From: Hyphomicrobiales bacterium
Lineage (GTDB): Bacteria > Pseudomonadota > Alphaproteobacteria > Rhizobiales > JAJFHB01
DNA: 14,881 nucleotides
Direction: 5' to 3'
Assembly: GCA_021775795.1 (NCBI GenBank)
Contig: JAJFHB010000103.1
Coordinates: 1 to 14,881 of the forward strand
The notes below the pieces were generated by a model. It searched no databases, had not been told where the DNA came from, and saw only the letters and a list, made by a program, of their open reading frames with translations. The translations under genes were made by a program, and so were the position numbers. This document shows, in pieces, positions 7,803 to 14,881 of the stretch. Each line of letters starts with the position of its first letter. Within the stretch, counting starts at the first letter, position 1.

Positions 7803-7821
7803 CGGCCCAGAACTTGGGCCG
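7803..7821 (+). terminator. Hairpin terminator after the enolase operon
   Basis: A perfect 7-base GC-rich stem, CGGCCCA at 7803-7809 with TGGGCCG at 7815-7821, closes a 5-base loop 16 bases past the stop of the second enolase. The following CTCGACTTTC has only a short T run, so it is a moderate intrinsic terminator for the plus strand. It lies between convergent genes and may also protect the 3' end of the minus-strand porin-like transcript. Confidence 0.6.
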
Positions 7822-7892
7822 CTCGACTTTCGGAGCGCCTCGCAAGCCAACAGTTGCCTGATAATTTCAGAGCCGGGAAATGAAACCCTGGC

Positions 7893-8567
7893 TTATGGCC
7901 ACAGTAAGGTCCCGAAGTTCCAGATGAAGGCTGCACGTACGACGTGAGTGTCAAAATCAACCTTGTGGAAGTGCGGCACTGCTAGTGGAAAGCGATACTT
8001 TTCCGACCCATAGGTACCGAACTGATACTCACCACGGATGCTGATCTGCTCGGTCACCGCCCATTCCATACCGGCGCCAATGACAAAGCCCACATGCGCA
8101 TTAGAGTCCTGGCCGGATGTAGGCTCGGTAGAGTCGCCCCCGGCAAAACCAACGCCAGCGGTGATGAACAGCAGATACTGATCCATAGCATAGCCGGCCC
8201 GACCTCTGATCGTACCGATTGCTTCGATGTCGAAATCGCCGACAAAGCCACGGTTACCATCAAGCGTACCGGCAGAAACATCACCTTCAAGGCCGTAGAC
8301 CCACTGACCATTCTGGAAATTTATCCCAATCAGGCCGCCGCCAAGAAATCCACCCATATCGAAATCATTGTCTGGCCCGGGTCCAGCCGCGCTGCCGCGG
8401 CCATAGTCAACGTCACCCCAGGCACCGCCTGCGTGCGCACCGAGGTATAAACCCGACCAGTCGTGCATCATCGGAACTGGGTACGGATCAGCCGCCTTTG
8501 CCCCATGCAAATTGACGGCGGATAAAAGTAGAACCGCACCAGCAAGCAAGATGTTTCTAACGGTCAT
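7893..8567 (-). CDS. Outer-membrane beta-barrel protein, Omp25/31-like porin family
   Basis: With a start at 8567 this is a 224-residue exported protein. A signal peptide covers about residues 1-25 (MTVRNILLAGAVLLLSAV, then AKA before the cut) and the mature part begins ADPYPVP, followed by WSGLYLGAHAGGAWG, a start typical of rhizobial Omp25/Omp31/RopB-type 8-stranded barrels. Alternating strands, G-rich turns and the REYQF-like penultimate strand (SIRGEYQFGTYGSEKY) fit that fold. The last strand, VVRAAFIWNFG, is followed by TLLWP, so the usual terminal aromatic residue is not at the very end. ATG 8573 is also in frame, but the GGGG ribosome site is 2 bases from it and 8 bases from 8567. It is convergent with the enolase operon and has no evident functional tie to it. 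Confidence 0.87.
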   Translation of the reverse strand: MTVRNILLAGAVLLLSAVNLHGAKAADPYPVPMMHDWSGLYLGAHAGGAWGDVDYGRGSAAGPGPDNDFDMGGFLGGGLIGINFQNGQWVYGLEGDVSAGTLDGNRGFVGDFDIEAIGTIRGRAGYAMDQYLLFITAGVGFAGGDSTEPTSGQDSNAHVGFVIGAGMEWAVTEQISIRGEYQFGTYGSEKYRFPLAVPHFHKVDFDTHVVRAAFIWNFGTLLWP

Positions 8568-9083
8568 TGTCATATCCCCATAGGCCAGATCGAATCTTGA
8601 AGAACGGTAAGATCTTTTGGTTCCAAAAAAAAGATTGGCAAGCACGTATCAACAGGAAAAATGCAAGTTGCGACGAATTTGTCACAGTTGGATGCAAGCA
8701 TCATTGCGTTAGTCAACTGTCATTACACTAGCCGACGGCAATGCCCCGTCCGTGCTGCTGGTTTCAGTCGACAGCATGTTACAGAATAGGGGAGTTCCGG
8801 GGTCGGATACTCTTGTGACGATTATTACAGGAAGCAATCGGTCAAAGAACGCAAGAGAGAAGCTGGGCGCTATTCGGTTACTTTCGAATATTATGCTCTC
8901 CGAAGCACTCAACATCGTCCGCATCTACATAGCCGCCAAAGTACGCTCCTGAAAGTTTGAGTCTGTCGCCCCGCCCATATTACTCGACCGTTGATGTTGG
9001 GACCTTCCAACTCGGCCTTCGCCGACGCCTGACACTCATAGATGGGATTGCCGGAAGCTGCAGGTGGCTCTCCAGAACAAGAC
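8568..9083. other. Gene-poor region upstream of the beta-barrel gene
   Basis: No gene is supported in this stretch. It must hold the promoter and leader of the porin-like gene, but no clear -35/-10 pair could be assigned. A short inverted repeat TTTTGG-TT-CCAAAA at 8615-8628, flanked by ATC and AAAAGAT, lies about 45 bases upstream of the start and would form an A/T-rich hairpin in the leader. Near the regulator's 3' end are GTTGG/CCAAC at 8996-9011 and TCGGC-CTTC-GCCGA at 9012-9025, small stems that might end its minus-strand transcript, without a good T run. Short open frames here lack ribosome sites and recognisable content. Confidence 0.5.
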
Positions 9084-9986
9084 CTATTTTCTGACCAGGC
9101 GAACTTTGTGTCGTTGCACAGCATTCACATACTCTGAAAAATCTCCGAAAACAGACGTCCGATTGCTTTGCTTGCCCTTAAAATCCGCGAAGCCAGCGCC
9201 CCCCAGCCAGATCTCCACGTCAGATGGAATACACTCTTCGAGACGAAGAACCTGGGCATCGACGCCCCCTTTTGGCGGGATTGTCGAGCCGATCCCGATG
9301 GCACTCGCCTTGAGGGACATGCAGGCCTGAGCCAGGGAGTCGATTGGGAGTTGAGGGCCCAAATACAGAGCCCGCACACCACAGGATTGGGTCGCGACCG
9401 CTGCCGTCAGCGCCCCCATTTCATGTCGATCGCTCGCGATAGTCGTAAAAATGGCAAGAGCCTTGGAAGTGGATGGCCCGGCGAACCGGAGTCCCTGGCC
9501 AAGTAGCGTTCTGACGATCGCAGATACCGCATGCTCGGCCTCAATCGACAACTCGCCTTCCTGCCACAATGCCCCAACCTGAGCCATGAGTGGCTCAACA
9601 ACCTGGGCTGCAAAATCGACCGGCCCCAGGGTTGCGTAGTGAGCCGAAAGGCGGCGTTCGACAATTTCTGCATCTATGGTACGCACCGCAGCAAGCACGT
9701 CGTTCAGCGGAATTTCGCTGACCGGGTCGCACTCGCGGGCAATACGTTTCAGTTCCGTCAGTTCAAGCGAAACAAGTTCGCCGATACGATATCCACTGTC
9801 CAAACACTTCTTGAGAAGCTGCAGGCGATAGACATCGATGTCGGAGTACAATCGTACGCCGTCTACACTTGGTGTTGCCGGCATGAAGCCATACCGTTGT
9901 TCCCAGGCGTGCAGGACCTGCTTTGAGAAGCCGGTAAGCTCAACAACCTCTCTTAGTTTGTACTCCACTAACATCTCCGTACACAT
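9084..9986 (-). CDS. MerR-family regulator with cobalamin-binding domain (CarH/LitR-like)
   Basis: This 300-residue protein has a MerR-type winged HTH at about 8-75 (YKLREVVELTGFSKQVLHAW), a helical cap at about 90-165, and a Rossmann B12-binding domain at about 175-298. The cap carries W141-x9-E151-H152, and the Rossmann part carries DRHEMG (D186, H188, G191), the DxHxxG lower-ligand motif; together these are the signature of CarH/LitR adenosylcobalamin light sensors. In the family the dark B12-bound form represses and light releases DNA. The residue after the Trp is Gln142, whereas Thermus CarH has the light-state ligand His132 there. ATG 9986 has GGAG 3 bases upstream; an alternative ATG at 9974 is poorly spaced. 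It is divergent from a chemoreceptor. Cobalamin binding is likely; light control is inferred. Confidence 0.9.
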   Translation of the reverse strand: MCTEMLVEYKLREVVELTGFSKQVLHAWEQRYGFMPATPSVDGVRLYSDIDVYRLQLLKKCLDSGYRIGELVSLELTELKRIARECDPVSEIPLNDVLAAVRTIDAEIVERRLSAHYATLGPVDFAAQVVEPLMAQVGALWQEGELSIEAEHAVSAIVRTLLGQGLRFAGPSTSKALAIFTTIASDRHEMGALTAAVATQSCGVRALYLGPQLPIDSLAQACMSLKASAIGIGSTIPPKGGVDAQVLRLEECIPSDVEIWLGGAGFADFKGKQSNRTSVFGDFSEYVNAVQRHKVRLVRK

Positions 9987-10365
9987 GTGCTCCGGTAATC
10001 AGAGCTGTCACATTCAACTAAGCCTGCTTCAACAATACACGTCCAGGCTTCCCGATACGAATGCGGGCGCAAACGCATGGGCAGATAACTGGCTACCGGT
10101 TACCGTTTGTTTACGATTTGCGTAAACAAATGGTTTTACCAAAATGGTAAACACCAGCAAACGGATACCCTTGCCCAATTCAGCATGATCGCCCCTTCAA
10201 GTCTCGCGGAAGCAAACCGCAATGTTGGTTCAGATCAACAAACCCCGTCAAATTCTGATTGCCCGGGGGCACACCGTCAGCCTGAAGCTGCATCGTCCAC
10301 CTACACAGCCCAGCACAAACGGGACGCTCATCGTTCGAGTAGAAGTCTTGTTAAAGGAGTAATTG
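9987..10365. promoter_or_regulatory. Divergent spacer between B12 regulator and chemoreceptor, with inverted repeats
   Basis: This 379-base region must carry promoters for both neighbours. Its main feature is a perfect 10-base inverted repeat, TTTGTTTACG at 10106-10115 and CGTAAACAAA at 10121-10130, with a 5-base spacer. A second repeat, TTTACC at 10135-10140 and GGTAAA at 10146-10151, also has a 5-base spacer, so GTAAAC recurs at 10122-10127 and 10147-10152. CACATGTG, an 8-base palindrome, spans the regulator start at 9982-9989. An AAAGGAG ribosome site lies at 10353-10359, 6 bases before the chemoreceptor ATG. Binding by the MerR-type neighbour is an inference from position. Confidence 0.6.
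10106..10130. repeat. Perfect 10-bp inverted repeat, candidate operator
   Basis: TTTGTTTACG and CGTAAACAAA are exact reverse complements separated by ATTTG. The total size of 25 bases suits a dimeric repressor site. It lies 120 bases ahead of the cobalamin-regulator start and 236 ahead of the chemoreceptor start. No T run follows, so a terminator role is unlikely. Confidence 0.75.
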
Positions 10366-12525
10366 ATGAAACTCGGAATACTCACACCCAGCAACTACAA
10401 GCTGTCGACGAAATTGCCCGCCATTGTCTTGAGCAGTGCGTTGTTATCCATTCTTGCTCTTGGAATTGCGAGCTATGTCGCCGCGCGTGGTCAGGCCTAC
10501 AGCTTGATTGAAGGACGGTTGGAAGCGGTCCTCATCGCAAAGCGAAGCGAACTGAACAACTACTTGGACAGCATCGAACAGGATCTTCGCATCGTTGCGT
10601 CCAATGCAACGGTGGTAACAGCGCTGGGGGAGTTTTCAACCGCCTGGCGGCAGATGGGTTACAGCCAGACCAGCCGTCTTCAATCAGCTTACATCGAGAA
10701 CAACCCCCACCCACTAGGCGAGAAAAACAACCTGGACCGGGGAGACTCGGGCAGTTCTTATGATGAGGTGCACGCAAGACACCATCCCTGGTTTCACGCG
10801 GTCCTGCAGGAGCGCCAGTACTACGATATCTTCCTTTTGGATCTCGACGGCAACCTCGTCTACACCGTGTTCAAGGAGCTTGATTACGCAACAAATCTGA
10901 ACTCCGGCGAATGGAGCGATACCGATCTCGGCAACGCCTTCCGCTCAGCAGCTGCCTCTTCAGAAGCAGGTTCCATCCATTTCTTCGATTTTGAACCCTA
11001 CGCCCCTTCCTACGACGCTCCAGCCAGCTTCATGTCGACCCCCATCTTTGATGGCGGGCAGAAAGTTGGTGTGCTCGTGTTTCAGATGCCGATCGACGCT
11101 ATCAACGCCATGATTACGGCCGCTGAGGGTCTTGGAGAAACCGGCGAAATAATGATCGTTGGAACAGACAGGCTCATGCGCAATGATTCACCCTTTACCG
11201 ATGACAACGACATTCTCCAAACCAGCATCAATAACGACGCTGTCACCACAGCATTCTCAGGCACCGAAGGGAAAGTCGTGGATTCAGGCTACCGCGATAC
11301 GCGGCTTGATTACGTAGCCGTGCCCTTCTCGCATGGCGAAATCACCTGGGCCCTGGTTGCTGGCCAGAGTGTCGAAGAGATCAACATCCCAATCAATGGG
11401 CTGCGCAATGAACTTCTTCTCATAGCAGCCATCCTGCTCGTCCTGACTGGGATCATCGGGTTCTTCATGTCCCGCTCAATGACCCGCCCTATATCACGGC
11501 TGGTGGGGCAAATGCACCATCTGGCCGGTGGAAACACGGACATTGATACGGACAACGCAAACCGTCGCGACGAGATCGGCGACATGGTTCGGGCAGTCAT
11601 GGTTTTTCGTGACAACGCCGTCGAACGAACGGCTCTCGAGGCGTCAAAGTCAAAGGACGACGAGAAAATCCTACAACGCCAGAAACACGTGGATGAGCTC
11701 ATCACAAGCTTCCGCGGCACGGTGATCCACAGCTTGCAGGAAGTGAGCAGCAACACCTCACAAATGGAAACGACGGTAAATGCACTTTCAGAGGCGGCAA
11801 GACTGACATCGGAACAGGCCGGTACAGCTGACGCGGCTTCGAACGAAGCCTCAGTGAATGTCCAAGCTGTTGCCAGTGCGGCAGAAGAACTTTCTGCATC
11901 GGTCGATGAGATTTCACGGCAGATCAACCGCACCAATGAGGTGGTAAACAGCGCAACCGAAGCCACAGAGGTAACGAACAGCAAAGTTGCCGGCCTCGCC
12001 GAAGCAGCGCAACGCATCGGTGACGTTGTATCGCTCATTCAGGATATTGCCGAGCAAACCAATCTGCTTGCACTCAATGCAACGATTGAGGCGGCGCGCG
12101 CCGGCGACGCGGGCAAAGGGTTCGCAGTGGTTGCATCGGAAGTGAAGGAGCTTGCCACCCAAACAAGCAAGGCAACCGAAGACATCAGTGGGCACATCAC
12201 ATCCATTCAGGAAGAAACCAAAGGTTCTGTCGACGCCATCGGCGAGATCGCAACGATCATGCAGGATGTCAAACAAAGTGCCGCATCGATTGCAGCAGCT
12301 GTGGAAGAGCAAAGCGCTTCCACGGTCGAAATCGCTCGTAATGTGCAGGAAGCAGCAACAGGATCAAACACCGTCTCGCAAAGTGTGGAGAGTGTTACCG
12401 CAACAGCTGCAGAAACTTCTGCAGCCGCTGCGCAGATGTTGTCTGCAACCGGTGATGTGACACGTCGGGCAGATGAGCTTCGCGGCGTGGTCGACGAATT
12501 CCTTGATCAGGTCGCAAGAGCATAG
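10366..12525 (+). CDS. Methyl-accepting chemotaxis protein
   Basis: This 719-residue receptor is complete. Residues about 17-40 form the first membrane segment, 41-347 a large periplasmic sensor region of likely Cache type ([20 protein letters not shown] and a later [17 protein letters not shown]), and about 348-368 the second membrane segment. A HAMP domain (about 369-421, with [12 protein letters not shown]) leads into the long cytoplasmic coiled coil. The signalling tip at about 563-597 holds [20 protein letters not shown], the strongly conserved CheA/CheW contact. No C-terminal NWETF-type pentapeptide is present; the protein ends [13 protein letters not shown] 10366 is chosen over the in-frame TTG at 10363 because AAAGGAG sits 6 bases ahead. 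It is divergent from the B12-regulator. The ligand cannot be told; other chemotaxis genes are not in the window. Confidence 0.96.
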   Translation: MKLGILTPSNYKLSTKLPAIVLSSALLSILALGIASYVAARGQAYSLIEGRLEAVLIAKRSELNNYLDSIEQDLRIVASNATVVTALGEFSTAWRQMGYSQTSRLQSAYIENNPHPLGEKNNLDRGDSGSSYDEVHARHHPWFHAVLQERQYYDIFLLDLDGNLVYTVFKELDYATNLNSGEWSDTDLGNAFRSAAASSEAGSIHFFDFEPYAPSYDAPASFMSTPIFDGGQKVGVLVFQMPIDAINAMITAAEGLGETGEIMIVGTDRLMRNDSPFTDDNDILQTSINNDAVTTAFSGTEGKVVDSGYRDTRLDYVAVPFSHGEITWALVAGQSVEEINIPINGLRNELLLIAAILLVLTGIIGFFMSRSMTRPISRLVGQMHHLAGGNTDIDTDNANRRDEIGDMVRAVMVFRDNAVERTALEASKSKDDEKILQRQKHVDELITSFRGTVIHSLQEVSSNTSQMETTVNALSEAARLTSEQAGTADAASNEASVNVQAVASAAEELSASVDEISRQINRTNEVVNSATEATEVTNSKVAGLAEAAQRIGDVVSLIQDIAEQTNLLALNATIEAARAGDAGKGFAVVASEVKELATQTSKATEDISGHITSIQEETKGSVDAIGEIATIMQDVKQSAASIAAAVEEQSASTVEIARNVQEAATGSNTVSQSVESVTATAAETSAAAAQMLSATGDVTRRADELRGVVDEFLDQVARA

Positions 12526-12590
12526 GGCATCACAATATCACCGCGGACGGAAGACAACAGCGCCGGGGGGCGTTGACTTCCCGATGTCAG

Positions 12591-12618
12591 GAAGGCGGGC
12601 TGTAACAGGCCCGCCTTC
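12591..12618 (+). terminator. Strong hairpin terminator after the chemoreceptor
   Basis: GAAGGCGGGC at 12591-12600 pairs exactly with GCCCGCCTTC at 12609-12618 around an 8-base loop, and flanking CAGG/CCTG sequences extend the stem with a bulge. TCCTGTTTA follows, a short T-rich tail. It lies 65 bases past the chemoreceptor stop and just before the convergent minus-strand gene, so it may serve both directions. Confidence 0.75.
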
Positions 12619-12703
12619 TCCTGTTTAGGGGCTTGAACCACCCGGAAAGCGTTGACTGCCGATCCCACGACGGCCATAGCGACCGCGACCTACAATTAGA
12701 TGC

Positions 12704-13564
12704 TCAATCGAGCTGCAACACCAATTCCTCCGCACACTCTCTTGCGAACCGGGCAAAAGACGTCGGCGGGCGCCCCATGACTTTTTCGAACTCGTCTGAC
12801 ACGGCGGCATAACGCCCGGCTCTGATGTTGACGTAGAGCTGCATATCCAGATCGAGACTCCAGGCCTCTTCGCCAAGTGCGAGCTGACGCTCACGAAAAA
12901 TATTGGGCGCCATGTCCGCATAAACGAAGTCGCGGCCCGTTGCTTCTGACATGTGGCGGGCAAGATCGCTGTAGGAAAGGGCTTCGGGCCCGCTGATGAT
13001 GTAACACTTGCCGTCGTGGCCACTTTCAGTAAGAACCTTCACGGCCATGTCGGCAATATCCCGTGTATCAATCCAGCCGATGCGGCCTTCGCCACCAGGC
13101 AACTCCATACGCCCGCCAGGGGCATAGCTGAACATCATCTGCATGAACCAGCTCGGCCGAATGTGGGTCCAGGCCAGCCCTGAGCGCTCAAGCGCCTGTT
13201 CGGCCAACCCGTGACGGCGCGCCAGATCTTCCCTGGAGTTGAGGTCCGCTGATCGCGCCGACAGACGCACGACATGGCGGACACCTGCAGATTTTGCAGC
13301 CGCCAGGAAGTTTTCGAGCATGGCCACATTATCTTCAGGATCAGGCGTCGCATAGTACGCCCGCTCGATGCCGGTGACTGCCGCTGCAAGCGAAGCGCCA
13401 TCCCGCAGGTCACCTTCGACCACTTCATCGGATGACAACTCCAGGTGAGCAGTCTTGTTCCGGTCACGCGTCATGACGCGCAAGGCATGCCCACCCGATT
13501 TGAGCTTGCGCACGACCTCGCGTCCGACATGACCGGTCGCACCAACAACAAGAACTTTTGTCAT
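12704..13564 (-). CDS. NmrA-like NAD(P)-binding Rossmann protein (atypical SDR)
   Basis: This 286-residue protein begins MTKVLVVGATGHVGREVV, with G8-x-x-G11-x-x-G14, the dinucleotide motif of atypical short-chain dehydrogenases. Later features of the NmrA/NAD(P)H-binding group are VEGDLRDGASLAAAV after beta 3, the HVVRLSARSA strand near 105-115, and THIRPSWFMQMM near 138-150. The classical YxxxK pair is not seen, as in NmrA-like redox sensors and quinone-oxidoreductase-like (QOR/AzoB-type) proteins. ATG 13564 has GGGGAG 6 bases upstream; an earlier in-frame ATG at 13585 lacks this. It is convergent with the chemoreceptor and follows the small cysteine-rich gene by 72 bases on the same strand. 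It may be a redox sensor or a quinone or isoprenoid reductase; no specific substrate is supported. Confidence 0.88.
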   Translation of the reverse strand: MTKVLVVGATGHVGREVVRKLKSGGHALRVMTRDRNKTAHLELSSDEVVEGDLRDGASLAAAVTGIERAYYATPDPEDNVAMLENFLAAAKSAGVRHVVRLSARSADLNSREDLARRHGLAEQALERSGLAWTHIRPSWFMQMMFSYAPGGRMELPGGEGRIGWIDTRDIADMAVKVLTESGHDGKCYIISGPEALSYSDLARHMSEATGRDFVYADMAPNIFRERQLALGEEAWSLDLDMQLYVNIRAGRYAAVSDEFEKVMGRPPTSFARFARECAEELVLQLD

Positions 13565-13636
13565 CCTGAACTCCCCGGCAAACACTCCCTGTCCCGACGC
13601 GCCCTAGGTACTGGCTCGTCAGTCAGGAGCTGGTCT

Positions 13637-13927
13637 CTACTCTCCGCGGCAGTAGTAGTCGTCGTATGCCGCACCGCACCCCCAGCCGCATCCAAGCTTC
13701 CACTGCTCGCTCACACTTGCCTTGCCCTCACACCACGCGATGCATTGACGAAACTCTGCTTCGGTAGCCGCAATGCGCGTTATCTGCAGTTCATCAGCAG
13801 CAATATGCGGGTCGTTCACTGCGAGACTTGGAAGAGTTACGATGGCGCCTGCTTGAGGTGTGAGTTGGGTAAAAAAACCGAGTGCCACGAAGACACAGAC
13901 TGATGCAATGGCGATAATCATGCGCAT
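13637..13927 (-). CDS. Small exported protein with twin CX3C cysteines, unknown function
   Basis: I do not recognise this 96-residue protein. A hydrophobic signal segment spans residues 1-25 or so (MRMIIAIASVCVFVALGFF), with a likely cut after AGA near residue 28. The mature part holds five cysteines: C62-x3-C66, C80-x3-C84 and C93, the first two pairs forming a twin CX3C pattern in a short helix-like region, followed by GCGWGCGAAYDDYYC. This suggests disulfides formed in the periplasm, with one cysteine left over. AAGG lies about 10 bases ahead of ATG 13927; an in-frame ATG at 13921 is an alternative. It is upstream of the NmrA-like gene on the same strand. The reading frame with a good signal peptide and patterned cysteines argues for a real gene, but no homologue is claimed. 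Confidence 0.65.
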   Translation of the reverse strand: MRMIIAIASVCVFVALGFFTQLTPQAGAIVTLPSLAVNDPHIAADELQITRIAATEAEFRQCIAWCEGKASVSEQWKLGCGWGCGAAYDDYYCRGE

Positions 13928-14408
13928 ATCAAATTTGCCTTTTTGCCGAGATTAAGCCGATGCAGCACCTTTGTCATATCGGCATGAGCTCAAGGGGCGC
14001 TGCGGTGAGACACGTTAGTCGCAATGAGAACATACCAGAAAACCGAAATGAGTGCCCAAAGTGCCGAGCGATGTAGCGGGTGCATGTGCGGCTCTGGACC
14101 ACGCGCTGATCGCCGGGTCCAGATGTCGCCGCTGGCTTGCCAGCACAGTGTTACAAAGAGCTAATGTAAACCGGCTATCTAATCCAGAGCGATCAGCGTA
14201 GATTGATCATGATGTTTGCAGAGTTGCATCGGAAACACCGCGCACAACAAGACCGTTGGCCGCAACCCTCACACCAAACATCCATCGAGATCTTGATCAG
14301 ACCCCGGGGTTAGGATTGAATATTGCCTGCCGCGATCAAAGTCTGAATTTCAACACAGGCAACACGCTCACAGGTGGACAGTCCTCCTGTTTAAGGAAGG
14401 GCGAAAGT
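13928..14408. other. 481-base intergenic region with small hairpins
   Basis: No gene is supported. Between two divergent exported-protein genes it should hold both promoters. Visible structures are TCTGGACC at 14093-14100 with GGTCCAGA at 14116-14123, GCTGGC-TT-GCCAGC at 14131-14144, and the palindrome ACCCCGGGGT at 14301-14310. TGATCA occurs at 14204-14209 with other GATC sites close by. AAGGAAGG at 14393-14400 is the ribosome site of the following gene. Whether the stem-loops belong to a small RNA or are incidental is unclear. Confidence 0.4.
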
Positions 14409-14881
14409 ATGATTTTCCGCACAGCAATGGCCGCCATGGCACTTTTGATGCTGGGAGGCGTGGCGCAAGCCTGCCCAAATCCGGAACTGGATCCCCTCTA
14501 TGGCGAGGTCACGTTGTATGAGGGCTTCTATCCTAATCCGCACTCAGAATACATTGAAGTCGGTGGGAAAAACCGGATGGACCGGTGCATGGACACGTCC
14601 ATCCAGGGATCGGTCGCAACCAATCCCGATTATTATCTGTATTATGAATCTTCAGGAAATTCGACGCTGACCCTGTTCCTGGAAACTTCCACAGATTCTG
14701 TACTCCTGGTGGTCACACCCTGGGACGAATGGTTCGTTGATGACGACAGCGCCGGCAACAGCGATGCATCTATCACCATCGAGAATGCGGCTACTGGCTG
14801 GTACGCCATCTGGGGTGGCTCCTACGGCGGCGGCGCTGGCCAGCCCGGCAACCTCTTCATTACGGAACGATCGAATGTTGC
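14409..14881 (+). CDS. Exported protein with PPC-like segment, N-terminal part only
   Basis: The frame is open for 157 codons to the right edge with no stop, so the C-terminus is missing. A signal peptide covers residues 1-21 (MIFRTAMAAMALLMLGGVAQ), cut after AQA; C22 then starts the mature protein, and C60 could pair with it. The residue three before C22 is Ala, so this is not a good lipobox. A region at about 95-140, with DSVLLVVTPWDEWFVDDDS followed by TGWYAIWGGSYGG, resembles the bacterial pre-peptidase C-terminal (PPC) beta-sandwich, which occurs in secreted proteases and other exported proteins. AAGGAAGG lies 8 bases upstream of ATG 14409. Function is unknown; the PPC resemblance is by eye. 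Confidence 0.75.
   Translation, partial: MIFRTAMAAMALLMLGGVAQACPNPELDPLYGEVTLYEGFYPNPHSEYIEVGGKNRMDRCMDTSIQGSVATNPDYYLYYESSGNSTLTLFLETSTDSVLLVVTPWDEWFVDDDSAGNSDASITIENAATGWYAIWGGSYGGGAGQPGNLFITERSNV

Noticed and set aside
8752..8952. 66-codon plus-strand open frame in the gap before the B12 regulator
   Set aside because: It starts with GTG, has no ribosome site and no recognisable sequence, and a minus-strand frame overlaps it. Treated as chance.
10107..10511. 134-codon plus-strand open frame overlapping the chemoreceptor start
   Set aside because: It runs through the inverted repeats and the chemoreceptor's ribosome site, and its sequence is low in recognisable content.
11310..12038. 242-codon minus-strand open frame inside the chemoreceptor
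   Set aside because: It is rich in Ser/Ala/Thr from reading the opposite strand of a coiled-coil coding region; the plus-strand protein is certain.
1..14881. CRISPR array, tRNA, rRNA, insertion sequence or integrase
   Set aside because: No regularly spaced direct repeats, cloverleaf-like sequence, transposase frame or terminal inverted repeats with target duplication were seen.

Overview
The window reads as a chromosomal piece of an alphaproteobacterium, most likely a marine or host-associated member of the Hyphomicrobiales or Rhodobacterales. The evidence is family-level: a covalent-FAD dimethylglycine-dehydrogenase-type oxidase with a fused GcvT domain, an RpiR regulator linked to a Rieske demethylase, MLE-subgroup enolase-superfamily enzymes, an Omp25/31-like small beta-barrel and a typical alphaproteobacterial chemoreceptor. 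No rRNA, tRNA, CRISPR array, insertion sequence or phage gene was seen.

Region 1 (1-7821) is a divergent catabolic locus. On the minus strand a DMGDH-like flavoprotein is followed after about 30 bases by a class III (glutamate-semialdehyde-aminomutase-like) aminotransferase that leaves the window at base 1. On the plus strand are an RpiR-type regulator, a Rieske mononuclear-iron oxygenase, a small sulfotransferase-like protein and two tandem enolase-superfamily enzymes, closely spaced or overlapping and ended by a hairpin. A 68-base divergent spacer holds a perfect GTACA-AA-TGTAC palindrome, a candidate operator. The gene set resembles known proline-betaine and hydroxyproline-betaine pathways: the Rieske enzyme would remove one N-methyl group, the flavoprotein the next, and the enolases would epimerise or dehydrate the ring or its product. 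The exact substrate cannot be read from sequence. The sulfotransferase is the unexpected part.

Region 2 (7893-9986) has a minus-strand outer-membrane beta-barrel protein, a 516-base gene-poor stretch, and a MerR-type regulator with a CarH/LitR-like cobalamin-binding module, a candidate B12-based light sensor. It is divergent from region 3 (10366-12525), a full-length methyl-accepting chemotaxis protein. Their shared 379-base spacer carries a perfect 10+10 inverted repeat and a second weaker one.

Region 3 ends with a strong terminator. Region 4 (12704-13927) is minus strand: an NmrA-like NAD(P)-binding protein and a small exported protein with a twin CX3C cysteine pattern. A 481-base gap with several short hairpins follows. 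A plus-strand exported protein with a PPC-like stretch begins at 14409 and runs off the right edge.
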